Source: Hymenolepis diminuta (lineage: Eukaryota; Platyhelminthes; Cestoda; Cyclophyllidea; Hymenolepididae). From it: a stretch of DNA of 64,000 nt. The notes below the pieces were generated by a model, which worked only from the letters and a program-made list of their open reading frames with translations, was not told where the DNA came from and ran no database searches. The translations under genes were made by a program, and so were the position numbers. Where the stretch lies: the NCBI GenBank assembly GCA_900708905.1, contig CAADRB010000031.1:538051-602050 (forward strand), read 5' to 3'. Each line of letters starts with the position of its first letter. Position 1 is the stretch's first letter. Shown here in pieces: positions 11,686-26,600 of this stretch.

Positions 11686-14600
11686 CTAAAGAAGGAGATA
11701 AAAGGAGATCAGGATAACTTCAAGATGACTAATTTTGTATTCAAACCAATCCTGAGTAAGAATGCATAAAAGCCCTTATTTAGAGAAAATTGTTTTAACA
11801 CAGGAACATGTTTTCACAAACAATTTTTTTTGAAATTAAGGATGTGATACTTAGATGTCCCCTCTTTCCCGATGAGATTTTTGCTTGTCCCAATTCGTCC
11901 ACTTCTAAAGTAATTGATCCGCTGATCCGAGATCTTGATCCTTCTGAGAGCTTAGTTTAACCACACTCTGGATTTAGAGACCCAACAGCATCCCAGTTAC
12001 CAATCTTCGCTTCATTTCTAGTGATTTCCAATCTCCTCAACAAACCTTCCTCTATACAAAAACACCATTGTATTTTTTGTGTAGTTAAGATCATAACTAT
12101 TGTAGTCTGAAATATACTAACTTGAGGATTGTTTACGAAATCAATCATTCATTCTCATACATATGTCTCCACTTCGATTTCCATTAGACAATTTTCCTCT
12201 TTGGTTCACCATGTTCTGTATTTCTTGATGAGATGATATTATCTCACCCAATTACCCCATCTGTGTGCTTATCTAAGTATTCAGTAAATCAATAGATTTA
12301 AATTCCCACCTTGTCATCCCTATATGGTTAAATATATCGTAATTTATTTTTCATAATTTAAAAATAATCATTTACTTGCAGACATCTCTACACTGACTTT
12401 CAGCTCTCTGTTATTCCTAGACTTAAGGCATACTCTCCAGTGTCCAGGAGACATAATAGTAAACAAGTTAGAAGGGTGGCAGCTTGAAAATTGTTCACCA
12501 GAATCTAAACAATCGTGCTTTCGACTGCAACTGGAACTTCTGAGCAAATTGACTTAGCAATTAATAACAAGATTGTTGATTTACTCTACAAAACTGATAG
12601 CATACAACTGAATTTTTTTCGAAAGGGGAACTGTGAGGTTAAGTAGAAACTTCCGTTAAATAAACCTGATAGGCAACAATCGCAGAATAAAAATAAAAAT
12701 AGGGGGAAACAATAGGGAGAGAAAAAATAACAACTCCGGTTTCCGATATAATTTCAAAAGCATAAAAGGGGAATAAAAAGACAAATAAAGAAATGATGCA
12801 GGGAGGGAAAACTATTGTACACACAAATTGCTTCATTCATAAGTATAAATTTGGATTATAATAACAATAAATGTTTAATTAATACTTTAAATAGGATAAT
12901 GAAAAGAATGCACTTATTTAACGTTCATTTAGCACCAAAACCTGTCAATCGAAGTTTTTGCTTAGAGATATCTCCTTACAAAACGAATGATCTTCCTAGA
13001 TGCTAGCAGGATGCAGCAGCCTTTCCCAACCAATTGTGAAATAGAGAGCAAGGGTATACTGGGTCTCCAAAAGTAATTAGAGGGCCAAGACAGGAATTAA
13101 AATGCGGGAGAAGGTGGATAAGGGTCGGCACAGCGTGAGCGTAAACTGGGTTATGGTAAAAAGATCAAGTTTTGTAATTGTCTATTTTGTTTGTAAATTG
13201 ATAAACTAATTATGACAATTAGGAGATTTGGGGAGACAAACTTGACCGACTTTACGGAGATGTGTGCTAGATGGTCATGAGAATGAATAAAAAATGCACC
13301 AGTTTCTTTGTTTCGTCAGTGACTTGTTTTTACTTAAAGCACCTGACACAAGTACTTAACCTGTTTATTTTTAATATTACGAAAGATCGAATAATGTCAA
13401 TGTCTAACCGTTTGCTTGTATAGACAAAATCGTATTATTTAACATTAGTACTATCGATCACTTTATCATCAATCGAGCAAGTTGGCCATCTATCGAAACT
13501 GGATTCCTTGTGACGGCAAATCAAATATTATGTCATCCCTCAACTTCTTTCCTTAACGAATTAGTATAATCCATCTAAGTCAATAGAATCTGTCTCCGTA
13601 TTTTAAAGATAGCATGCATCATACTATACTGTATACTATGGTCTTGTGGATGCATACAGGCGTGAGGATATACTTTGGGAAAAATTAGGGAGATATGTTC
13701 CATAGGATTTAGGATTTATACTTCTTCTGATCTCAGAAGAATATGTGCTGTCACTTTCAATGATCCATTGAAAAGACTCGCATTGAACAAATGTCAACAC
13801 TGAGGATGACATTCCATTATGTGACTTTTCAACCCCCATTATCTTTTATAAGACTTAAACCAACCGGAAATTGAGCATTTAAAGTCATTGTTGATCATTC
13901 AGTCTGAGGAATGGTATGTAGAGTTCAACAAAATAATATTTCAATTTCTATAAAGTCTCGTTCAATAGAAGACAGGGAATATGTCAAATTGAAAATGTTC
14001 AAAGAGGCAAGCTCAATAAGAGACAAGATATAGTAGGATTTTAGATTTTAGTAAATATCTGGTGATGATCAAACTCATCTCTCGGCGACTGTGGTCTAAT
14101 TAGAAGATACGTCCATTCGGCCATGTTTTCCAATCTTGTACGTTAACTAGGCCTCGCCATATGATTTGGCAACGTCCATTTGGGAGGTCTCCGACTATAT
14201 GGGCAAAGTCCCACACGCAGACCTCCCAACCCTGCGAAAACAGCTACTCACGAATTTGGAAAATAATCACAGTAGGAAAATGGGTTGGGTAGGAAATATA
14301 AAGTTTTTAATGTTAATGTTTCTCATTGTACATTTGGTATAAGAGTTAACATTGGTTGAGCGATGCTAAGCTTTGCTATATTTAAAATGCCTTTGCTAGT
14401 ACTATTTACCTCCGCATGGTTGTAAATAGATACAGTTGAATCAAAGTGTCATGATCAATTTAATTAACTGGTCGACAAGCGCCACATGTCGTGGACATGA
14501 GCTTACCCAGGAACCTAGAGATTAACTTATAAAATTTGAACTTTGCATCATAAGGGCATAACACGGTGAGCTATGCTCATTGTTAAAAAGTGGACAATTC

Positions 14601-17600
14601 AATAATATTCAGTATTCTGATAAAACGAGATGTCTTGACAGTTATGAACTTCAGATGGAGCCTCTTCTTTCTAGCTCTTTAATGGAATATTTTGCCACTC
14701 CCATGGTCATTGACGATATATAGGGCATGTATTCCGTAAAAATAACAACAATGCGTCTTTATTCAATGACCTACTTAGAGAACGAATGTATTCATTGTGA
14801 CTTTCTCTCTTTCGAAATTTGTATTAACGATTTAGCATGTTATCGAACCCTTGATTAAAAGAACTTATGCGTGAACCTACATTTACCTGATATTCTAATG
14901 GGCCTACTGATTTTATCCATTTCTCTACCTTCTTCGATCCATTTTGGGTATGAATAATTCTTCAGCCTGCAATCTGCTTATTTATCCCTTCTGTTATCTA
15001 ACTCCTGCACAGTGGGCATTACTTTTCTACCTAGTCACAGTTAGAATATACTGGTAACAGCCGGTTACAAGACTACCGCTTTCCGACCGTACTTTGCGGA
15101 ATATTCTGCCACCTCTATCATACCTTCCATGATTATTCTGTTCTACGTTAGCGATTTCTAAGTCAAACTTTCCTACAATAGATATATGTTAAGATATAAC
15201 TTCATGGGCAGAAAAACTATAAACTAATATCTCCACCAATCTAATGCATACGGTTGATGTGCATTCCTGAAAGATGCCAACCAGTAAGTAATTAAAAGCA
15301 TAGGTGGCAGTAATTGTTATCAAAACGGATTTATCACGTCCCACCTAAGAGCAAATTACAAAAATTCATTCAATTTAAGTAAAATTACTTGAAGGCTTAT
15401 ACTTTACAACGAGGGTAGTAAGGGAAAGGAATTACCTTAACGCTGTAAACAAATGCCTCAAGACATTTTCGAGTTTGAGGAATGAGTGGAGTCAAACGAG
15501 CCTCCTGTCTTGCTTTGGCATGTACACAGGTACGCTGGAGAAAACGAGTGATGTGCTGAACATTTCGAAAGAACTTCAACACCACTGAACCATGGGTCCT
15601 GTCAGGAAGAACGCAATGTTTTGTCAAATAAATGAAGGATATGAGCAGATAGTGAAAAAAAATGAGTTAACTGTCTGAAAAGTGTACCAATAGCACTGTG
15701 ATCAAATAGAATACCTATTGAGCTCAACGTTAAAAAATTACCTTAAATCAAGTCTTTAAAGCACAGTTTCTATCAACTAAAAGCTTTGTAAAAATGAAGA
15801 GGAGTGACAAAACCACCCATGTTTAAATTTGCGCAATTCGAGATGTACGCTTTCTCCTGTTATCAAACAAATTACATCTGGTTGATGAAATAGGCAACAA
15901 TGAAATTACAAATGAATGGTAGTTTCTGTTTAAGAAAACTAACAATCGTACTTTAATCACCGTGAAGCTGTTCCAATTTATGAAGTAGATTCTTTCGCGG
16001 CCCCGAAATGTCTATAACCCATCATCCTAGGCTGTTAAATTTCCAGCCTCAGCATACGCAAAGTCAGAAAACTTAAGAGTAACTAAAAACCTACATTCAA
16101 TTTAGGTTTTTAGGAGATTATTTGACACAGCGTTAAGGGACTATTTTTTTAGCGAAGTCAGAAGTAGGAAAGTGTGTCTTGAACTACATGACGGGGGTGG
16201 GAAATACAATTACCTAGTTGTTTTCAACAGTGTCGGCTTTAACTCTCTCAACTGACTTCATGTATTAATTTTGCAGTATTCTCATGAGTCGTTAATTCAC
16301 CATAAGTAACACGATATTAACTCGATTGGTTATCCTAGGAGTGTTTTCATTTTATTTACGCCCGAAGGAAACCATTTGCAGAATCCTTTCGGAGCAGAGA
16401 GAAATATCACTTCCTTCATTAAGCCAAATGTAAGGAGAGAGTTTAAACGGAAACACTTTCGTGCTTATGCAATTAATCGCAATGGGAGGATGTAATAAAA
16501 GCCAGCATAATGCATTGAGAGGATATAAAAATAGACAGGACATTCAGGGATGGCCAATAGGAATCACTGTCATAACCGCCCATTCATAAAAAAATACCAC
16601 GGAATTAAACTCACACTCACACTGTTGAGTAAACAAGCAAATATTATTACACTCAAGGAGGTATTTCCAGGTAAAAATAGATAAAATATTTAAAGGACCA
16701 TATGACTGCACGAAATCCCAACTGAAACACATTATCGTCCTATAGTAATGGCATCAGTATTCTAAATTTATGGAAACAATGGATAAGATCCCAGGGAGAA
16801 CACGTCTTGATCAAATAACATCGTACTATATTGTGTAATTTGATAAACAGAAAGAGACAATTATCGCTGTTAAAATTGCAATCTTCTTCTCTTTTTTTGT
16901 ATTTTGCAACGTTTAATTAGGACGAGTAGTATAATGGCATTTAAGTTGGCCTTAGCTGTCTCAGATATCTGAGCGGCAGATGATTATTGTGAACGTCACA
17001 GCTAGTTGTAGAAAGCCCAAATTTGTTAATTCTTTTAAAGGAAATGCTTTTCTGACTTATAAAAAATGACTCAGAAGTAAATCTCTATATAATTAAAAAT
17101 TGATTATTGTTTGAAAAGAGGTAAACGGGAAGAGCAATTATGACGTGGACACTATTGCAAAATTTAACAACATTTAAGGATTTGCATGCAGTTTCTTAAA
17201 TCGCTCAGAACTCCATTATGGAGCCTGTCATCTTGCGTTTTTCATAACAATTCTTAACGGTCTTTGCATTGAGCTTTCGTATCGACCACCATCTTTACAC
17301 TCGAACAATTGATTTCCAAACCTCACATTTTACCGATTGTTTGGTACATTCTTACTCGTTTAAATGCTTGGAGATTTATATAGGAAAAAGAAGGAGCACA
17401 ATAACCCAGTACTTGCCTAATTTGCCCTCCAGTTTGCCTTCGCACAATGGTGTAATGAAAGCCATGTTTGTTTATTCACATTTAATGCTTCAATTTGTGA
17501 TAGTCATTTTAATGATAAAATAAAATTTTATTTGAAAAAGAATTTAAAGGCATTGCTGAAAGATTTTACTTATTAGAAATAAAATTAGATCTGCATATTC

Positions 17601-20600
17601 ATTTAAAAGAATAAATTCACTGATTTGTGAAAAGTGTGGCTGGAATTTGTGAATTTACTAGGGCAATTTTACAGAGTATTTATGATTCAAAGTTAATTAA
17701 CTAAAACTTTAATTATTGTTTTGTTATTATTATCTGTAAAATTTCGAAATTAGGAAGCTTATTTGAATAAACCTTACTATCTGACTACTAACTGCAATTC
17801 GAGCATTTAAAGAAAATTCTCGACGATGCAACACTTACATAGAAAAAATTGACAATATAGTGGACGTACTAAACTTTGCAATTTGATGCAGCCTTTCTTA
17901 TTATCCTTTCGAAATCGAGGCAGCTCTTCTTAAACCAATAAGACCTTTCGAATATAGCAGTGCACTTAAAAGCAATAGGATAATAGAGAACATCAAAATG
18001 CGCGAAAAACATCGAGTTTCAGAGACCTCCAAACTTGAAAGCTATGCATTTGTTTATTCAATTCATATTCTTGATATGATCTATTAAAAAATCGATTCAT
18101 TATTTGGTTGGATTGGGGACTGGTTTCCGAAATCTACTCTGAAGCAGACGAAAGAAAACGCAGCTCTAATATTTCATTGACTTCATTATGTAATCCTTTT
18201 CAACCCGTCTTCCCATATCCTACTTGACTATTTTGTTATTTAATGTGTTCAGTTACAACCTCATGATTAACGCTCGTGATAATAATGAAAAAAGGAAATT
18301 CAATCATTGAATAATTTCTGAATGGTCAGGAACTTCATCGTGAAATTCGAATTGCAGTCTAATTTTCCCATATACTCATTTTATCAACTACCCTTCTTTC
18401 CCCAAAAACCTTTCCTCTTCATTTTTTAAGTTACCGAAACGTGTTACTCGTAAAAAGAATAGTCCCTGTACTAGTTCTGTGTTGACTAAAATATTTTCTT
18501 ACCATATTGAACCGCACACAATAAGCCAAATAAAAAAGTTGGTGCTAATGCATTAACCTATGGCCTAGTAAAGCATTCAAGACTAAGGGTACTTTGTGAG
18601 AATTATAAGGTTATTTATAAAAAAATAGAATATGTTAGTTACTAGTCTTACTTTTTAGAATTTTGATATAACACCTACGAATAACAATAAACTCCACAAT
18701 GTTAAATTAGCATAAACTAGTTTAATTCTGGCAAATCGGTCAATAGGGAAGATGTTTCAAGCATATTTCAACTCAAGGCTCTATAACCTAAACGATGAGA
18801 GTGGTATTCCCACACAAACTTTTAAATTCGGTCAATTCAGGTGTGCACTTTCATTTGCAATCAGAAAATTTTGACCTGAATGAGGTTAAGCAAATGTAAA
18901 TGAATGCTAATCTTTGTTCCTTCTGCAATTTGCACTCATTTGATTTTAAGCCACATTTACTCATATCGACAATCAAATAACATGCACACTGTTTAATTAT
19001 AATTTACAGACAGATGAAATAGAGACAACTGTACATAACTTAGCTTTAAGATACTTTATCACTGTTTTCAAGATATTGAACATAGTGAATAGTCATAAAG
19101 CTGGAAAAATTTAAACTACTTGCATAACTGTGATTGATAAAATTGAAAATCAAACTCTAAGCTGAATTGTCTAGTGAATCAACATTAATTCCTTTTTTGA
19201 TAAAAAAAATATTCCTTTTTATTAAACAGAAGTTAAATAATCACATTTGACAGGTTCAATCTCCTTTAGTCAACCACAACCGAATTCTTATTGTTAAAAT
19301 AGTGCCTAAATAATGTCAATAAATGAATTGTCTTGTCTGGTTTAGTTTCTTTTTTTCCCTCTCTCCCTCCTTCTGGAGTCTGAAGGTATGCTTCAACAAC
19401 TCAAAGATTAAACCAGACAAGATTACTATAGTAGCCAGACATTTATTGACTAAATTTAGAAACTTTTTATACACTTGAAATTGGATTCATCAAGATTGTG
19501 ATTGACCAGATATGATTTAACCTACCATTAAACTTCATCTTTCGATAATGTCGAACCGGTATTGTATTTCATGTGGTCGACAAAGCATTCTTCACCTTCC
19601 TATCAGAGTCAGTTTGTTCAAGATAGGATTAACAGCTCAATGTGTATATACGCATCAATTCAACTATTTTTAATACTAAGATATGAACAGAATAATCCCG
19701 TGAAATTATTCCAAAACCCATTTTTTCAATAAGTCAAACACGCTACTTAAAATTGCTAATAGATAGTAAAATATATTCATAATTAACTGCAAGTGGTATG
19801 GGTGGATGGTCACACACTTTGGAACTGTGAATAAAAATCGCTTTTAATAAATAATTCTTGTCTTTCTTGGGAGCGTTCTTACAATCACGCTACGTGGTTG
19901 AATAATAAATAATTCATGTAATGATGTAAAGCCACAGAACGTAAAAACTGAACAAAAAACAGATCCACGAATTTTTAATGATCTGCTTCATGATGAAAAT
20001 GACAAATTTATTTTCACTATTAGTGCACTAGTCTGTTACTGATAAGTCATTAATTAATTTACCAGAACAAATATTGATTTTAAAATAGTAGCAAGTTTGT
20101 GTAATTGCAACGTTCTAATCTGGACCATGGTTGTTTATTTGGTCGAATATCAAGGCGATGTCAAAATTAAAGTCGATATGAACTATCATACATTATATTC
20201 GCGGCGGTTTTCTGATTTGATAAGATTTTTTTATTACCACTTAAATTTTGAAATATAGTCTGAGAAACTCTACTTTGTTCATGTTAGATCTATGTGAAAC
20301 GGCCCCCTCTCAAATCCAGTCCCTTTCTATGTCAACTCAATAAGACGTTTTAAACGCTTTACGGCTTCCTAACTTTGGGTAGATTGAGACTGGTAATCAA
20401 CGCGGCTATGGGATAGAGTTTTGGCTTTTCTAATTTTTTCAGTTAGTAGCTGAATATTGTGGACATCACGGTTAATAGTAAAAACTTTAATCATGTGCTC
20501 TATAGATATATAACCTTGATATCACAATATGTAAGTGTATTAGTCACTTGGGTAGTGCAAGAGCGGCCAAGCAAAACACGGCAGAACAGCTTTAAGACAA

Positions 20601-23600
20601 TCGGGGAAATCACTCTCACAATGGGAAAAGAAATTGATCGAAGTAAGAATAATAAATCAAAATCATTACTCACCGGAAGAGAGCACTCAAAAATGACATA
20701 GCTCCACGCAGTAGATTTTCTAGAAATACCCTTCCAGCTCGCATTAAGGAGGGCAGAAGATCCAAGAAGGCTCGACTAGGACTATCACCCTTCGCAGCTT
20801 CAATTATGCAAATTAGAACCTCTACAGACGCACTCCAAAGTGTCAGAAGAACTTCATGTCGAGCACTTCCTGAAACAGCCGTTTGTTTAGTCAATCGTCG
20901 AACGCAACTATAAATGAGAAAGTGAGTTATTATATGAGTTGTATAATATAATTGGGGAAGCGCTTTCAGAGATAAACAGAAATTTATTTTCGTTCTGTAC
21001 ATTTCGAGATCAGTAAAAGTGTACTTTTTGCGATTTTCTCAATAAAATAAAATTTAAACCGATAAGAACTTTGCCTCTATTCAAGGTGGGATTGTATGCG
21101 TGTTGCTATAAGCCTCAGGAGACTATAAGGACACGACTAAAATATGCAGATGAATTACTTCTAGTTAACTTAGCCAAGTCTTAAATAATCGCAGGTCGCT
21201 CGATATGCACACTAGAGAGAGATGGGTGGGGGATTTGTTTCACACAGTTTTAACACTGTGGACTAAATGTAAGAGGATACAAAATTTTTACAATTCGAGG
21301 TACCACTGCAAATATGATGAGTGACACATCAGTCTTTAAAATCATATGGCAAACTTTTAAAACGCCCAAAACACACAACTGATTTTCGTACTCTACATCT
21401 TATATAACACAAAGAAGAGAACAAAAAGAAAGCAGTACGTGCAGAAAAGCGTCCCATAAAAGATGTTCCTGTTGGAGAAATTAAGTGCCCTCTTTAACCG
21501 TGAAGTGCAGTAAACTTAGAATTTATGCAAATAACAAGGTAGGTTCCCAAGCCCCTCTTTGTGAAAGAAATGAAAGAAAGAAAATCACATTAGCTAGAAT
21601 CTACTTCACGATTAACTTTGACGTATTTTTATAAAAAGCAGATATAATTTGTTGTGTATTCAGAACTGATTAATTATAAAATAAAGGTTATTCATTTAAA
21701 ATAAGTAAATTGATCTAACTAGATTTGTATTGACTGCAAATATTGGCTTTCACCATTTACCAATAATTTATTAAATACCAATGTATCAAGAAGATATAAC
21801 CCACCATGGAACTAAATCATCTGATTGATAAAGTTTAAATATCGTGGATGTAACCTCACTCTTGGAGCTTGGAAATTGGGAATCAGGGCTTTACCCAGTA
21901 ACAGTGCTTTTTACAAGAATACGGACATCACAATGCTTCCAGGTTTAAAGTTAATAAGCCCTAACTTAAATACTTACTCCTTCCTTGTTTCCATTTCCCA
22001 TTGGCATATTAATAACAATGTGACAAAACCGCAACGATGGAGTAAGATTTCATGGAGAACAAAGTAAAATAAGTGCAATCAGATTGTTTTCTTTGCAATT
22101 ATAATTATCAGTTTTATTATTCTAATTTAATTAGATTATACGACAATATTTTGTAATGAAGTCTTCTTTTACACACAACTATGATGCTAGTTGACATGTG
22201 CACGTTGATGGCATTTTAGTCCAGAAACAAACGGTTAGTCCACTGGATTAAAAAGCAATATGGTGCAAAAGATGAAACTACGCGGCACATAATCAGACAA
22301 TCGAAACTCAATCTCAGCCTATTCTCCTTGATATGTCTAGAAATATATCGACTGAGGTGACGACTATTTAATTATCAATACAAATGCCTCAAAACTTATG
22401 ACTTTTTTTTATAGAAAAGCACACCCGTCTAATTGGATTAAACCGCATTACATCAGTTCAAACGGATCAGCCAATGCACCTGTTAAATCCACAACTTAGG
22501 GTCTTGAGGCATTAAAAAAGTTAAGACTTGCCTGCAAAATGCGTCAAGGACCTTCCTGACATACATTCCAATACTTTGAGTGGTGAGGCCCCTGTAAACA
22601 AGAGGTGTTTTTTCTTCTTCTTCGCTTTCTTCATCGACAATTGTCTGAGATGGGCCACTAACACCTCTTTTCAGAAGGGGTCTAAGATGGTGTTTGGATA
22701 AGTTGACGAGCATCTCTAAACTGTCCGCCAGAGGCTCCATTGAGGGACCGAAGAAAGGAGAGTGTAATTGGAGAGCCAGAAGAGTACCCAAGCAGTCCTT
22801 GTGAGAGTTGCCTGTAGGGAACAATTTTGAAGTCAAGAAAATTTTTTATTTTTCACTTTCATTTCATTTTGGCCATTTTAGTTATGTTTCTATTTCAATG
22901 GCGGTCCACCGTATGTAAGGAACACTGAAACATTTTAAAGAAATGAATTACCGACCAAAAGTTCTACTTCATATAAAAAAGAATTTCTTTCAAAGTTGAT
23001 GTTAGTGCATAAAAGCCTGCTTGTATTCCCTGCTCCAGCACTAAAAAAGGAGTGTTTTCAAGACGACTGCTGAAATTCTTTATTTTAGATATCTTGATTC
23101 ATTCGACATTAAGGATATGAAGTTTAGGATCAGGAAATGGTTTTTTTCTATCCACATTTGAAAGAGAATTTAGATTATTTAGCATTAATGTAGCTATCGC
23201 TTATCAAACTAACCCCGCCTCCATAATGGACAGCAATTTAGCTTAAATACTCTGTTAAGTCCATATAACTCGTTGGCTGATCTCATTCGATGGTTATCAA
23301 ACTCCCCAATACGGTTGCGATGCGCAGCGTTGTGCACCGTATTGTATTCAATTCCTCTACTGGCAGAACTAGGAAAGTTCGTGTGACATATCGGAAACCA
23401 CATGCAAAAGATCTTGTTCGAAATACGGCTGCGTGGAGGACAGTTCTAAACGTCAGAGAGGAAGGCGCGACCAATTGTTTACTGTCCAGAATCCAGGTGT
23501 CTGGATATCAAAATTCGGAATAGGTAGTTAAGCAGCTCTGGAATGAGCCTTTAGCCATTTAGTCTTATCAGTCGGTAGGGCACCCTCAGTCAACAGTAGG

Positions 23601-26600
23601 AGGCGGTAAATAAATGTCGACAGTATGAAAACTTTTTGGGTGGTGTTCACTGTTTAATAGGACTAGAATTGAGTATTGCTATGTCAAGAGTAAACTAGGG
23701 TCTGATGCGACTACCCATAGTAGAAGCTAGCATTAACACTCAAAGGAATAATCAGTTAGTCTAACAAACAGATTCAAACGCGAAACAGACCTCTAAGTCG
23801 AAATAGAAACGCAAAGATATGAGACTGTAAAAAGCAAGAGACCACCCTAAGGAAGAGGAGTATTGTTTACCTTGCCAGACAGCTGTCGTCTCCCAGGCCA
23901 TGTTCAGGAGAGCGTTCGTATAATTGACAAGATTCTTGTGCTGAAGAAAATATTAAAAGATGATCAAATTAAAGAGTAACATTTAATCACAAATGTCCTA
24001 AATTGCTGATCAAAGGTTGCGCTCGCCTACCAAGTCAGTGGTGTGCACAGTCAGCCGCACTGATTAATTCTGATCAACAAAATGGGTGGCATAACGCGAA
24101 TTTCTCACCTCATCATCTACTCAAATCAAGTAATAATCAGAAAATTTCATCATTTTCTGTCATAGCTTCTAGATTGACTAAAAAAGCCACTCTACAGACT
24201 GTCAAATGTTCAAGAGCATGCCACACACCATAAAGCCCGAAAACCAGCTGTTCGAGTGCAGAGGCACATACTCCAATCGATACAAACACGTTCCGAAACT
24301 GTTATGTAAAATTCATGGCCACAATTTCTATATTAGAATCCTCATAAATGCACGAAACTACAGACAAATGCTTTTGCGCTGATGTTGCAACAAAATCACG
24401 GGTCTCGGATTCAATACCCGTCGGTACACATCCAGTAAAGGGAATGGTCAATCACAATTATTAAGTCCAACTGATAAAGTGGCAGGACCGTTTATCATTA
24501 GGAACATCTTATCATGCCTTTTCTCAACAGAAAGTGAGTGCTGGAAGTTTAGCAAACGCTAGTATTCAATTCAATTTTAAGATTAAACTTCATACACGTT
24601 TTAATAGAAAAAATATCGATAAATTATTAGCTCTTGAACTTGGAAAGTTATTTCCAATTAACTCCATAATAATTATGTCACAAGTGACCCAGAAAACTAA
24701 AGATTAAGCTATTAATTTAAATAACTAATTGTAACAATGGCTACTCAAATGGGAATTCCAAAGGGGATAGCGAGAAAAAGACTCTAAAAAAGCGACACTA
24801 CTGTTTTAAAAACATCTTATCTGAAATAAATGAATGGCGGACCTAGTGACCAATAAAAGTAGTCAACACATTCGCAAGACTCTTTGATAAACACATTCCA
24901 CCACCCTTTGTATACACATGTCATCAAATGTAACGAGGTTCTCTTTATTGACTTTAACCTGTCTGCTAATAGGATTTCAAAGATACTAAAGAAGAATAAC
25001 TCAAAACTGAAAAATCATTTTCGGCTCTTCATCACCATCTGCAGTATCAGACGCACATTAAGTATCACCACGTTCAAGGTGAACGATCATCAACTCAAGT
25101 ATGTGGAAAAGTGCGTGTGGAGTGGTCTGAGATAGTGCGAAGTGCTGAACGCTTTACCACCTACTGAGAGGTGTGGCAGGTGTCCTTACAGTACCTGGAG
25201 TGTTTATCTATCCCAAATGGTACATAGCTCCGTCTACCCCATTCTACTTCCATTTTGATAAATCATGTCTCTGGCTTTTCAAATACATTTTCGGCCTTCT
25301 TTACATCTTGTTGTTTGGTAAAAACCGTGATAAAATAGGCTGAGAAATTTGACAAACTCTACCTCCCAGACACTAGAGCCCTAAACTACCTCACTTCTAA
25401 AAACCACTTATTAAAAAAGCAGCAGAAGTAAATTATTTTCTACTAATAAAGAATCACGTCGGACACACTTTAACTAGTTTGGTGGTTGGCAGACTTGCAT
25501 TTGTCTTTAATCTGTAGTAGTAGTTGCGGTGGTATATGTTTCAGAGAAAAATTTTTAACACCGGATTCTGAATCCTAGGCTTGTCTGCTGCCGCCAATTT
25601 AGATTGTTAATTACCTCAGACACAACTATAATCAATGTCAATTTGTGCATTCTCAGTTAAGGGGATTAGGCTAATTTTGATATTCCGCCAATGTGCGCGC
25701 TGTTATACTCTCTGTTGGATCGTCTTTATATTTCCACCAATCTTTTATCCACCTTACCCCACCCAAGACCTATACGGCTACGTATTCTTATTACATTTAG
25801 AGTTTCTATACACCTCGAACATCGATCTACCTGCGACCTTTGTTACCTATATTTCCCTCTTATAGACTCCACTCTGTTTTCCGATAAAATCCACACATTA
25901 AAATTCGACTTATTTTCATCCAATTCGAAAAACGACAATAAGTTAGAATAGTAAAAGCTTAGTTAGACTCTCCAAATTTAGGCACAAGGTCTCTAAACTA
26001 CCTATCGCTCCAGTAAACATTTCTCACATTTACTATGTCTTTTCTTAGTGTAGTGACTATCGCTTATAACAAAGGGTTCTAAGCCAATACATCCACATAA
26101 ATCTACAAAGGAATGCACGACATACATCAAACTCTACTGATATCAGTTCATCTGAATATGACATATATTGATCATTCAAATGCCTCAACTCACCTCATAG
26201 ATCGCCAACTTTTCTACAGGAATACTATTGTTGAGATAACGTGCGAGGGAAAGAACGAAACAGGAGTGAACGAAGGCACAAGGAGAATGTGGGAGACCAG
26301 TTGGTGAAGAATATACTAACCATTGGATTACGCGAAGAATATGATCAGCATCTGGTTCTGAAAAGAAAGCATCAAAAAGTGAGTTAAGAGCGGCAATAAA
26401 TAAAAACACAAGAAAAGGAATTTATGACGAGTTCGCTTAACTAAATTTGTTATCTCATCTTGTCACATCTAGGAAGGAAGCACTCACCAACCCAAACATT
26501 GAGTAGGGGAACGGCATCCGAGAAAAACCACGTATTCAGAAAGCCAGGTAGGTGATACCGTTCGCTCTATGTGCGCTGTAGAGTACCGATATCCTGACCC

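Larger units (their letters stand above)
11686..15435 (-). other. FANCD2 intron 14 (3750 bp)
   Basis: GT-AG, gtaatt to ccttctttag. It contains copy 1 of repeat family C at about 12305-12480 and a perfect 11 bp hairpin at 14180-14229. Confidence 0.8.
23941..26193 (-). other. FANCD2 intron 10 (2253 bp)
   Basis: GT-AG, gtgagt to attttcttcag. It contains a tRNA-like SINE fragment at about 24385-24560 and a repeat copy at about 24180-24380. Confidence 0.8.

Noticed and set aside
20459..20701. 80-codon plus-strand frame next to FANCD2 exon 13
   Set aside because: Mostly intronic, overlaps the exon end, no family match.
23209..23523. Overlapping open frames on both strands in FANCD2 intron 11
   Set aside because: No motif, no splice context and mutually exclusive frames. 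The openness follows from a locally lower AT content; probably an old insertion.
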